Counted from the first letter of the stretch, positions 1 to 5,932 are shown. The stretch: 9,251 bases of DNA from Flavobacterium psychrophilum (GCA_945897545.1 CAMDGJ010000110.1:1-9251); one strand, 5' to 3'. Translations and numbers: made by a program. Notes: generated by a model not told the origin, from the sequence alone.

Positions 1-192
1 TTTGGATTTATCAAAATATTTATTGTAAGCCCAAACGTTGTTGTTTTCTCTTTCGAACGTAATGTTGTTTTGAGTAAACCAATTTTCGATTAAAAGCGCC
101 GTTTGATCTTCTTCGCTCGAAAAGGAAGCTGTTTCAATCAGAGATTTTAATAGCGCAATAGCTTCTTGAGTAAGGGTTTCTATGTTTTTCAT
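1..192 (-). CDS. argE: N-acyl-ornithine/citrulline deacylase, M20 peptidase family (5' part only)
   Basis: Only the first 64 codons are in the window; the gene continues past position 1. The ATG is at 192-190 and the protein begins MKNIETLTQEAIALLKSLIE, followed by TASFSSEEDQTALLIENWF. This matches the N-terminal helices of the M20 zinc-dependent deacylases called ArgE/DapE in Bacteroidota arginine clusters. The metal-binding His and Asp residues of the family would lie beyond the window, so catalytic competence cannot be judged. The expected reaction is removal of the acyl group from N-acylcitrulline (or N-acylornithine) in the cytoplasm. Given the Ser-type carbamoyltransferase two genes upstream, the acyl group is probably succinyl (inference). 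The start codon overlaps the argB stop as ATGA (192-189), which suggests translational coupling. Confidence 0.88.
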   Translation of the reverse strand, partial: MKNIETLTQEAIALLKSLIETASFSSEEDQTALLIENWFTQNNITFERENNNVWAYNKYFDKSK

Positions 193-1013
193 AAAGTTAT
201 TGTAGTATGCAATGCAGCCTTATTTTGTAACATTCTATGATGACCAATTTTTATCTTTTGAACTCCTTTAGACAAACTATTAAAGCAGTTGTCCAATTTA
301 GGAATCATTCCAGAATGAATCGCACCTTCTGATTTTAATTTAGCATAAAGAACTGAATTTATTTGTTGGATTACTGAATTTTCATTATCAACATCCGTCA
401 GAACTCCTGCTTTTTCGAAACAATAATTCAAAGTTACTTCAAAAACTTCCGATGCAGCAATGGCTAATTCGCTGGCAATCGTGTCAGCATTAGTATTCAA
501 TAATTGCCCCTTTTTATCGTGTGTGATGGCACAGAAAACGGGGACAATTCCGCTACTAATCAAAGTTTCTAAAAGGCGAGTATTCACTTTTTGAACATCG
601 CCTACAAAACCGTAATCAATCGTTGGATGGTTTCTTTTATTCGATTGAATTAAATTTCCATCGGCACCAGAAACCCCCATTGCATTAGTATCATTGGCTT
701 GCAATTGAGCCACAATATTTTTGTTGATTTCGCCAGCATAAATCATCACGACAACATCGAGCATTGGTTTGTCGGTTATTCGTCGCCCGTCAATCATTTG
801 CGGTGTTAATCCAATACTTTGTGCCATTTTGGTAGCCGATTTCCCGCCACCGTGAACGAGAATTTTGTTTCCTTCAATCCTGGAAAAATCAGACAGAAAA
901 TGGAATAATTCCGTTGGATTATCGATGATGTTGCCACCAATTTTTATGATTGAAAGAGGATTTAGGTTCTGTCCCTCGACTGCGCTTGGGACGACATTGG
1001 CTTTTGGACTCAT
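189..1013 (-). CDS. argB: N-acylglutamate kinase (N-acetyl-/N-succinyl-glutamate kinase)
   Basis: This amino-acid-kinase family enzyme phosphorylates the gamma-carboxylate of N-acylglutamate in the second step of arginine synthesis. Visible signatures in the 274-residue product are IIKIGGN (K24), HGGGK at 54-58 for phosphate binding, DGRRITD at 75-81, LNTNADTIA at 171-179 for substrate and magnesium, and IPKLDN with K239. In this operon the substrate may be N-succinylglutamate (inference from the neighbouring carbamoyltransferase). The start is unusual. The kinase fold normally begins a few residues before SIIKIGG, but here the only in-frame ATG lies about 19 residues earlier. That leader, beginning MSPKANVVPSAVEG, is encoded largely by a palindromic repeat at 971-992. 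I saw no ATG, GTG or TTG in frame between 1010 and the kinase core, so the extended start is kept. The gene starts 25 bp after argF' and overlaps argE by 4 bp. Confidence 0.95.
   Translation of the reverse strand: MSPKANVVPSAVEGQNLNPLSIIKIGGNIIDNPTELFHFLSDFSRIEGNKILVHGGGKSATKMAQSIGLTPQMIDGRRITDKPMLDVVVMIYAGEINKNIVAQLQANDTNAMGVSGADGNLIQSNKRNHPTIDYGFVGDVQKVNTRLLETLISSGIVPVFCAITHDKKGQLLNTNADTIASELAIAASEVFEVTLNYCFEKAGVLTDVDNENSVIQQINSVLYAKLKSEGAIHSGMIPKLDNCFNSLSKGVQKIKIGHHRMLQNKAALHTTITL
971..992. repeat. REP-like palindromic repeat inside the argB 5' end
   Basis: This is an imperfect palindrome with a 5-bp outer stem, GTCCC (971-975) pairing with GGGAC (988-992), around the core TCGACTGCGCT. 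From memory, cores of the type CTTCGACTGCGCTCAG, with variable outer arms that pair, are common interspersed repeats in many bacterial genomes, including Flavobacteria. Here the repeat lies inside the argB reading frame and encodes about V8-Q15 of the protein (VPSAVEG). The stem is visible in the sequence; membership of an interspersed family is recalled and needs a genome count. Confidence 0.6.
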
Positions 1014-1025
1014 TTCTACTATTTT

Positions 1026-1060
1026 AAAAGTCTTTTCTCTATTTTCTATTTTCTAAAATC
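1026..1060. repeat. Degenerate 7-bp tandem repeat at the argF' 3' end
   Basis: Reading the + strand in steps of seven from 1026 gives AAAAGTC, TTTTCTC, TATTTTC, TATTTTC, TAAAATC. Two units are identical and all end in TC. The array covers the last codons and TAG stop of argF' and most of the 25-bp gap before argB. Similar heptad arrays occur at 3484-3518 and 5905-5932, each also at the 3' end of a gene. Confidence 0.5.
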
Positions 1061-1989
1061 TTCTGCAAGACTAATTGTGCAGAATACGTTCTGTTATTTG
1101 CTTGTTCAATAACAATCGAATTTTCGCTGTCAATCACTTCGTCGGTAACAATCATATTGCGACGAACAGGTAAACAGTGCATAAATTTTGCGTTGTTGGT
1201 CAGTTTCATTTTATCAGCTGAAACTGTCCATTGTGGATCGGAGTTGGTAATCTGGCCGTATTCCTTATAATTGCTCCAGTTTTTGGCATAGATAAAATCG
1301 GCATTTTCAAATGCCTTGTCTTGATCGTATTCAATTTTGGAATCCTTCGTGATATCAGGATTCAATTCATAACCTTTTGGATGTGTAATTACAAAATCCA
1401 TTTCAGTTTGTTTTTGCATCATTTCCACAAATGAATTAGGAACCGCTTGAGGCAAAGCTCTAGGGTGTGGCGCCCAAGTTAAGACCACTTTTGGTCTGTG
1501 TTCCGTTTTGTGTTCTTCCATCGTAATGGCATCGGCAAGCGATTGCATCGGATGTCCCGTGGCGCTTTCCATATTTACAATAGGCACGGTGGCGTATTTC
1601 AAAAATCCTGAAATTACCGTTTCGGCATTGTCTTTTTCTTTGTCCACCAATTCAGCAAATGCTCTGATAGCAATGATGTCTGCATATTGAGAAACTACAG
1701 CTGCGGCTTCTTTGATATGTTCCGAAGCACCTTGATCCATAATGGCTCCGTCTTCATATTCTAATGTCCAACCTTCGCTGCCAAAGTTCATCACCATCAC
1801 GTTCATTCCTAAATTTGTGGCTGCTTTTTGGGTACTCAAACGCGTTCTCAAACTAGAATTAAAGAACAACATTACTAGGGTTTTGTTCTTTCCTAATTTT
1901 TTGTATTTGAGCGGATTACTTTTTATTTTTAACGCTTGATTCACCCATTTTTCGAGTGAATCTATATTTTGTATGGATATAAAGTTCAT
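1039..1989 (-). CDS. argF': N-succinylornithine (acylornithine) carbamoyltransferase
   Basis: This cytoplasmic transcarbamylase transfers a carbamoyl group from carbamoyl phosphate to an N-acylated ornithine, giving N-acylcitrulline. The 316-residue product has the carbamoyl-phosphate loop SSLRTR at 45-50, EGWTLE at 72-77 (W74 is in the loop that reaches the neighbouring subunit in characterised relatives), HPMQSLAD at 146-153 and the C-terminal HCLPVRRN motif. It closely resembles what I recall of the Bacteroides fragilis N-succinylornithine enzyme. Published work on this family shows that one residue separates the specificities: Glu92 in Xanthomonas acetylornithine transcarbamylase corresponds to Pro90 in the succinyl enzyme. 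The equivalent here, in MDQGASEH, is Ser89. A small non-acidic residue predicts N-succinylornithine as substrate. The ATG at 1989 starts the family's usual N-terminus and has no obvious Shine-Dalgarno site. Upstream lies the repeat island; argB follows after 25 bp. Confidence 0.94.
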   Translation of the reverse strand: MNFISIQNIDSLEKWVNQALKIKSNPLKYKKLGKNKTLVMLFFNSSLRTRLSTQKAATNLGMNVMVMNFGSEGWTLEYEDGAIMDQGASEHIKEAAAVVSQYADIIAIRAFAELVDKEKDNAETVISGFLKYATVPIVNMESATGHPMQSLADAITMEEHKTEHRPKVVLTWAPHPRALPQAVPNSFVEMMQKQTEMDFVITHPKGYELNPDITKDSKIEYDQDKAFENADFIYAKNWSNYKEYGQITNSDPQWTVSADKMKLTNNAKFMHCLPVRRNMIVTDEVIDSENSIVIEQANNRTYSAQLVLQKILENRK

Positions 1990-2004
1990 TGTTATGTTTT
2001 TTTA

Positions 2005-2056
2005 GACGCTGATTAAACGGATTCGCAAAAGCGAAGGCGCGGATAAAAAACGGATT
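2005..2056 (+). repeat. Hairpin repeat copy R1 of the GxxExxY island
   Basis: The copy begins GACGCTGATTAAACGGATT and ends with GCGCGGATAAAAAACGGATTT. At its centre is a 5-bp stem, TTCGC (2022-2026) and GCGAA (2031-2035), with loop AAAA. It matches R2 at 2082-2134 over nearly its whole length in the same orientation, and R3 at 2529-2600 in the opposite orientation. It ends 15 bp before the argF' start codon, so it lies in the argF' 5' leader. Confidence 0.8.
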
Positions 2057-2081
2057 TGTTGCTATTTCTTTTGATTTATTG

Positions 2082-2134
2082 TACGCAGATTAAACGGATT
2101 TGCTGAAGCAAAGACACGGATAAAAACGAATTTT
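2082..2134 (+). repeat. Hairpin repeat copy R2 of the GxxExxY island
   Basis: This is a direct copy of R1, 77 bp further on, sharing GATTAAACGGATT and CGGATAAAAA. Its central stem is TTTGC (2099-2103) and GCAAA (2108-2112) with loop TGAA. Compared with R1 (TTCGC/GCGAA), the C:G pair is replaced by T:A on both arms, a compensatory change that keeps the stem. It ends 7 bp from the stop of the GxxExxY gene. Confidence 0.8.
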
Positions 2135-2140
2135 CTTTCT

Positions 2141-2522
2141 TTATTTTCTACAATTTTCAAATATTTTTCTTTTAAATTCTGGTTTCTTTCCAAAGTTGAG
2201 TAGTAAACCAACTTCACAATCTGTTCCTCTTAAATAATTTAGGATTTGATTTTCAAAATCTTTCACAATACAGTCGGCAGCTTTCAATTCAAGTATAATT
2301 AAATCCTCAACCAGCAAATCTGCATAATATTCTCCAACTTCAGTTCCTTTATAATAAACCGATATTTTCTTTTGGGCTTCAACTTTATAACCTTTATTTT
2401 TTAATTCTAAATACAAAGAATTTTGATACACTTTCTCCAAAAAACCATAACCTATATTCATTATAAACTTCATAAAAAGTTTTTATAATCGCATTTGTTA
2501 ATTCTTCGTGTAATAATTCCAT
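2141..2522 (-). pseudogene. GxxExxY family protein (PDDEXK-like), frameshifted
   Basis: Two overlapping frames together make one complete member of the GxxExxY family (a PD-(D/E)XK nuclease-like fold of unknown function). The first frame starts at ATG 2522-2520 and reads MELLHEELTNAIIKTFYEVYNE. The second continues IGYGFLEKVYQNSLYLELK, with the signature Gly-x-x-Glu-x-x-Tyr (GFLEKVY), then GEYYADLLVEDLIILELKAA, which carries the Asp and Glu-x-Lys of a PDDEXK-like site, and ends GLLLNFGKKPEFKRKIFEN. The join falls exactly between E22 and the expected next residue. One extra base (T on the coding strand, position 2456) explains the shift, and removing it gives about 126 residues, the usual family length. 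I see no slippery heptamer or structure that would suggest programmed frameshifting. The gene is therefore called broken, though a sequencing error is possible. It lies between inverted hairpin repeats and does not look related to arginine synthesis. Confidence 0.8.
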
Positions 2523-2528
2523 AGTCAA

Positions 2529-2600
2529 AAATCCGTTTTTACCTGCCTGTCGGCAGACAGATCCGCGTCTTCGCGATAGCGAATCGGCATCATCCGCGTT
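2529..2600 (-). repeat. Hairpin repeat copy R3, inverted and interrupted
   Basis: On the minus strand this copy reads ACGCGGAT, then GATTCGC, loop TATC, GCGAAGACGCGGAT, and later TAAAAACGGATTT. It is therefore the same element as R1 and R2 in the opposite orientation. On the + strand the central stem is TTCGC (2570-2574), loop GATA, and GCGAA (2579-2583). Two differences stand out: a 19-20 bp insertion at about 2541-2560, and a diverged distal arm where R1 and R2 have TTAAACG. It starts 6 bp after the proB stop and ends 6 bp before the GxxExxY start codon. Confidence 0.7.
2541..2560. repeat. GC-rich palindromic insertion nested in R3
   Basis: The 20 bp ACCTGCCTGTCGGCAGACAG interrupt R3 exactly where R1 and R2 read straight from TTTTTA into the TCCGCG side of the element. 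The insert can fold two alternative ways: CTGCC/GGCAG with loop TGTC, or CTGTC/GACAG with loop GGCA. Its G+C content is far above the surroundings. I recall similar CCTGCCTG-type palindromes as scattered repeats in Flavobacteriia, but cannot verify copy number here. Confidence 0.6.
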
Positions 2601-2605
2601 CCAAT

Positions 2606-3367
2606 TTATGTAATCTTCGTAAACGCAATTTCCCCTTGCAAACCCTTCAAAATAAAGTTGTCTTCCAAGCCGTTGATGATCCAAGTTTCGATGTTTGCTG
2701 CTTTGGCAATCGCCGCCGAATCAATTTTAGATTGCATTCCGCCTGTTCCGTGAGACGATTTTGAATCGCCAATTTCTTTTTGTAAAAGCTCTAAATCTGT
2801 TACCAATTCAATGGTTTTAGGAAATTCATCTTTGATGGAAGCTTTTGTGTAAATTCCGTTGGTATTCGTGGCAATTATCAGAATGTCAACATTCAACAAA
2901 ACGGCTGTTAAAGCCGCTAATTTATCGTTATCGCCAAACTGAATTTCGTCTGTGGCAACAGTATCATTTTCATTAATAATCGGAATATAATTATTTTTGA
3001 CCAAGACATTTATCGTGTTAACGATATTGACTTTGGTTTGTTTTTTTTCAAAATCAGAATACGACAACAAACATTGGGAAGTGTGCAAACCCAAATCGCT
3101 GAAATTTTCGTTGTAAATCCGCATCAAATGAGGCTGACCAATAGAAGCCAAAGCTTGTTTTACAAAAACATCTTCGTCGTGATTGTCCAATTTCACAAAC
3201 TGTTTCGCTGCAGCAATCGCCCCTGAACTTACAATTATAAACTCATATTCGTCTTGTAAAGCGGCAATTTGCATTCCAATATCCTCAATCTTTCCTCTCG
3301 AAATATGATTGGTTTCTTTGGTGAGCGTGTTGCTTCCGAGTTTTAATAATATTCTTTTTTTAGCCAT
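2606..3367 (-). CDS. proB: Glutamate 5-kinase
   Basis: ProB phosphorylates glutamate to gamma-glutamyl phosphate, the first step of proline synthesis. The 253-residue product is a lone amino-acid-kinase domain: LLKLGSNTLT near the N-terminus (K9, S12), IIVSSGAIAAA at 44-54, INENDTVATDEIQFGDND at 131-148 for glutamate and metal binding, and HGTGGMQSKIDSA at 206-218 for nucleotide binding. There is no C-terminal PUA domain, in contrast to the 367-residue E. coli enzyme. The short form is usual in Bacteroidota as I recall. The frame stays open upstream to an ATG at 3388, but the start at 3367 (MAKKRILLKLGSN) fits the family, and the extra seven residues would come from a spacer repeat. proA lies 141 bp upstream; its product acts on the ProB product. 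Confidence 0.93.
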   Translation of the reverse strand: MAKKRILLKLGSNTLTKETNHISRGKIEDIGMQIAALQDEYEFIIVSSGAIAAAKQFVKLDNHDEDVFVKQALASIGQPHLMRIYNENFSDLGLHTSQCLLSYSDFEKKQTKVNIVNTINVLVKNNYIPIINENDTVATDEIQFGDNDKLAALTAVLLNVDILIIATNTNGIYTKASIKDEFPKTIELVTDLELLQKEIGDSKSSHGTGGMQSKIDSAAIAKAANIETWIINGLEDNFILKGLQGEIAFTKIT

Positions 3368-3375
3368 TATTTTAA

Positions 3376-3436
3376 CCACAAAGGGCACAAAGTTTTTAAT
3401 AATTTGATACGTTTAAAAACACAAAGTTCACAAAAT
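3376..3436. repeat. CACAAAG-type spacer repeat between proA and proB
   Basis: Two same-direction blocks, CCACAAAGGGCACAAAG (3376-3392) and ACACAAAGTTCACAAAA (3419-3435), flank an 8-bp perfect inverted repeat, GTTTTTAA (3392-3399) and TTAAAAAC (3413-3420), with a 13-nt loop. The same CACAAAG vocabulary appears in the argG-argC spacer (6965-7037). I recall such CACAAAG/CTTTGTG elements as frequent intergenic repeats of Flavobacteriia. Confidence 0.55.
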
Positions 3437-3483
3437 ATTGTCTTGCTTTTTAAAACATTTATTCTTTTCTCTTTTCTTTTTTT

Positions 3484-3518
3484 TCTGAAATCTGAAACCT
3501 GCGATCTGCTACCTAACC
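3484..3518. repeat. Degenerate 7-bp tandem repeat at the proA 3' end
   Basis: In steps of seven the + strand reads TCTGAAA, TCTGAAA, CCTGCGA, TCTGCTA, CCTAACC. Two units are identical and every unit starts with YCT. The array spans the proA TAG stop (3511-3509) and supplies its last two sense codons. It is one of three heptad arrays at gene ends in this operon. Confidence 0.5.
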
Positions 3519-4705
3519 TGTCCTTCTCCGTAAATATACCATTTATTGGTTACTAAATGTTGCAATCCAATTGGGCCACGTTGGTGCAATTTGTCTGTGC
3601 TTATCGCCAATTCGCCTCCCAAACCAAATTGTCCGCCATCAGTAAATCGGGTCGAAGCGTTTTGATACACCGCCGCACAATCTACTTGTTCCATAAATTG
3701 TTGTGCAATGTTAATGTTTTCTGTAATAATAGAAGCCGAATGACCGCCTGAATATTTGTTTATTTTGGCGACTGCGTCTTCGTTTGAATCCACAATTCCA
3801 ATGACAATTTTATAATTTAAAAACTCTTCATGCCAAATCAAATCCGATTCAATTTGAGGAACATTTGTTGCTTTCGAGAAGCGTTCGTCACCTAAAATTT
3901 CAACTTTATACTTTTGTAATTCAACTACTAATTTAGCGGCAAAATCTTCCCAGTTTTCTAAATTAGAATCAATCAAAACTTTATCCAAAGCATTACAAAC
4001 TCCTATATTTGTGGTTTTTCCGTTGATGATAATGTCTAATGCTTTCTGTAAATCAGCTGCTGCGTTTACGTATACAAAATTATTACCACGACCGCTGACG
4101 ATTACTGGACAAGTTGCGTGTTTCTTGGTAAAAGCAATCAATTGTTCGCCACCACGAGGAACAATTAAATCTACTTTTTGTGTTGGTTTCTCCAAAAATG
4201 CTTGGGTTTCCTCCCGATTATAATTCAAATATTCAACCCAATCTTTAGAAATATTATTTTCTTCTAAAGCTTGATGCCAAAGGGAAACAATTTTCAAATT
4301 GGACAACAAAGATTCTTTTCCGCCTTTCAACAAGATTTTATTTCCTGATTTGAATGCGATCCCGCCTGCTTCAACTGTTACATCAGGTCTGGATTCGTAA
4401 ATAATCATTATTGTTCCAAAAGCCGCTGTTTTGTTGGTAATTTTAAGTCCGTTTTCATGGTTGAAGTGGAATCTTTCCATTCCAACAGGATCTTCTTGGC
4501 TTGCCAATTGTTGCATTGACAAAATCATTCCGTCAATTTTAGCATCATCCACTAAAAGTCGTTTTTCCATAGCCAAATCATCACCTGAATAATTGCTCAT
4601 ATCCTGTTGATTGATACTTTTAAGATTGGCTCTTTCTTGTTCGAGAAGTTCAGCCATTCGATTTAAAACAGCATTTCTTTTTTCTATGGATAATAATGTG
4701 TCCAT
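3509..4705 (-). CDS. proA: Glutamate-5-semialdehyde dehydrogenase (gamma-glutamyl phosphate reductase)
   Basis: ProA reduces gamma-glutamyl phosphate with NADPH to glutamate 5-semialdehyde, which cyclises towards proline. The 398-residue product is a full-length aldehyde-dehydrogenase-superfamily member. Visible motifs are IYESRPDVTVEAGG at 102-115, VPRGGEQLI at 182-190, and the catalytic cysteine in NIGVCNALDKVLI (C237). The C-terminal ProA hallmark STRFTDGGQFGLGGELAIST is followed by KLHQRGPIGLQ. The start MDTLLSIEKRNAVL at 4705 is 26 bp after argD, a spacing typical of co-transcription. The last codons and stop lie in a heptad repeat. ProA, ProB and ArgD all make or use glutamate-semialdehyde-type compounds, so their adjacency is metabolically coherent. 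Confidence 0.96.
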   Translation of the reverse strand: MDTLLSIEKRNAVLNRMAELLEQERANLKSINQQDMSNYSGDDLAMEKRLLVDDAKIDGMILSMQQLASQEDPVGMERFHFNHENGLKITNKTAAFGTIMIIYESRPDVTVEAGGIAFKSGNKILLKGGKESLLSNLKIVSLWHQALEENNISKDWVEYLNYNREETQAFLEKPTQKVDLIVPRGGEQLIAFTKKHATCPVIVSGRGNNFVYVNAAADLQKALDIIINGKTTNIGVCNALDKVLIDSNLENWEDFAAKLVVELQKYKVEILGDERFSKATNVPQIESDLIWHEEFLNYKIVIGIVDSNEDAVAKINKYSGGHSASIITENINIAQQFMEQVDCAAVYQNASTRFTDGGQFGLGGELAISTDKLHQRGPIGLQHLVTNKWYIYGEGQVR

Positions 4706-4731
4706 TTTTATGATTTTATTTCTGCTAATGA

Positions 4732-5847
4732 TTATCTCAATGCGACTATAAAAGTATCAATATCCGCTTTTTTAACCGTTAAAGGTGGTAAAATTCTCAA
4801 TAAATTTTTGTTGCTCGAACTTCCTGTGAAAATATGCTTTTCCATTATCATTTTTTTTCTCAAAGGACCGACTTCAAAATCAAATTCAACCCCAAGCATC
4901 AAGCCACGTCCTTTGACTTTTATAATTTCGGGAATCACTTTAATAGCTTCAAAAAAGTAGTCGGCTACTATATTGGCATTCTCCATTAATTTTTCTTTTT
5001 CGATAATATCTAAAACAGCAATTCCAGCTGCACAAGCCAAATGGCTTCCGCCAAAAGTAGTTCCAAGTAAACCGTGACTAGGTTTGAATTTTGGAGAAGA
5101 CAGAATTCCGCCGATTGGAAAACCATTGCCCATACCTTTAGCCATACAGACAATATCTGGACTGATGCCGTGGTGTTGATGAGCGAAGAATTTTCCGCTT
5201 CTGCCATAACCTGATTGTACTTCGTCTAGAATTAAGACAACATCGTATTGATCACAAACTTTTTCCAATGCTTGAAAAAATTCAGTTGTTCCTTGGTCTA
5301 AGCCCCCTACTCCTTGAATTGGTTCAATAATTACACAGGCTACATCGCCTTTTTTTAATTCGGCTTCTACCAAATCTATTTTGTTTAAAGGCAAGAAAGT
5401 AACCACTTGTTGGGCATTCATCGGGGCAACAATCTTTGGATTGTCTGTAGTAGCGACCGCAGCTGATGTTCGACCGTGAAAGGCATTTTCAAACGAAATT
5501 ACTCTTGATTTATTGGTATGAAAAGAGGCTAGTTTCAAGGCATTTTCATTGGCTTCGGCACCTGAGCTACACAAGAAAAGACTGTATTCTTCCAAACCTG
5601 ATAATTTGCCTAGCTTGTCAGCCAATTCTATCTGTAATGGATTTTGAATGGCATTCGAGTAAAAACTCAAGTTATCTAATTGCTCCTTTACTTTTGCCAC
5701 ATATTCAGGATGGGTATGACCAATTGAAATCACACCGTGACCGCTATATAAATCAAGATATTCAATTCCTTTGTTGTCGATAATTTTGCAACCTAATGCT
5801 TTTACAGGTGTAACATCGTATAATGGGTAAACGTCGAATAAGTTCAT
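4732..5847 (-). CDS. argD: N-acylornithine aminotransferase (class III, PLP-dependent)
   Basis: ArgD transfers an amino group from glutamate to N-acylglutamate semialdehyde, giving N-acylornithine. The 371-residue product shows the class III aminotransferase plan: SGHGVISIGHTHPEYV near residues 35-50, the phosphate-binding SSGAEANENALKLA at 94-107, FHGRT at 123-127, IIEPIQGVGG at 173-182, LILDEVQSGYGRSG at 205-218 with the cofactor-ring Asp208, and the Schiff-base lysine in MAKGMGNGFPIGG (K237). It begins MNLFDVYPLYDVTPV, the usual short N-terminus in Bacteroidota. The family cannot be split by eye into acetyl- and succinyl-ornithine enzymes; context favours succinyl. It follows argC after 81 bp and precedes proA by 26 bp. 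No proC lies between argC and argD. Confidence 0.94.
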   Translation of the reverse strand: MNLFDVYPLYDVTPVKALGCKIIDNKGIEYLDLYSGHGVISIGHTHPEYVAKVKEQLDNLSFYSNAIQNPLQIELADKLGKLSGLEEYSLFLCSSGAEANENALKLASFHTNKSRVISFENAFHGRTSAAVATTDNPKIVAPMNAQQVVTFLPLNKIDLVEAELKKGDVACVIIEPIQGVGGLDQGTTEFFQALEKVCDQYDVVLILDEVQSGYGRSGKFFAHQHHGISPDIVCMAKGMGNGFPIGGILSSPKFKPSHGLLGTTFGGSHLACAAGIAVLDIIEKEKLMENANIVADYFFEAIKVIPEIIKVKGRGLMLGVEFDFEVGPLRKKMIMEKHIFTGSSSNKNLLRILPPLTVKKADIDTFIVALR

Positions 5848-5875
5848 TTTGTATGTGTTAAATGTTATTTGTTAG

Positions 5876-5932
5876 GGGTTGAAAAGTCAGACGTTAAATC
5901 ACGCTTAACTTTTAACCCTTAACTTTTATTAG
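5876..5932. repeat. Inverted repeat and heptad array in the argC-argD spacer
   Basis: GGGTTGAAAAGT (5876-5887) is nearly complementary to ACTTTTAACCC (5908-5918), with one bulged base and a 20-nt loop. Overlapping this, the + strand reads in sevens TTAACTT, TTAACCC, TTAACTT, TTATTAG from 5905 to 5932, running into the argC stop codon (5931-5929). The hairpin has no following T-run on the minus strand, so I do not call it a terminator; a partial processing or stability role is possible. Confidence 0.45.

Larger units (their letters stand above)
2005..2600. mobile_element. Putative repeat-bounded GxxExxY cassette between proB and argF'
   Basis: About 600 bp separate proB from argF', whereas the other spacers in this operon are 25-141 bp. 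The interval consists of two direct hairpin repeats (R1, R2), one GxxExxY-family gene on the minus strand, and an inverted third copy of the repeat (R3), so the gene is bracketed by inverted repeats. No transposase, and no target-site duplication that I could recognise, is present. If mobile, it would have to be moved in trans, or the repeats may simply travel with this gene family. Classification as a mobile element is inference; the repeat geometry is seen directly. Confidence 0.4.

Noticed and set aside
2005..2134. Two spaced direct repeats as a possible CRISPR array
   Set aside because: There are only two direct copies about 50 bp long with sequence differences, and the third copy is inverted; no cas genes are present.
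2441..2470. Programmed ribosomal frameshift in the GxxExxY gene
   Set aside because: No slippery heptamer, stimulatory structure or known frameshifting in this family; a simple one-base insertion is the more economical reading.
2394..2684. A 96-residue minus-strand frame as an independent gene
   Set aside because: Its first part runs through the proB 3' end and repeat R3. Only the segment from 2522 is meaningful, as the N-terminus of the frameshifted GxxExxY gene.
3368..3388. Upstream ATG extending ProB by seven residues
   Set aside because: The added codons come from the CACAAAG spacer repeat; family alignment from memory starts at MAKKRILLKLGSN (3367).
5466..5783. A 105-residue plus-strand frame
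   Set aside because: It lies wholly antisense to argD, whose conserved aminotransferase motifs account for the sequence.
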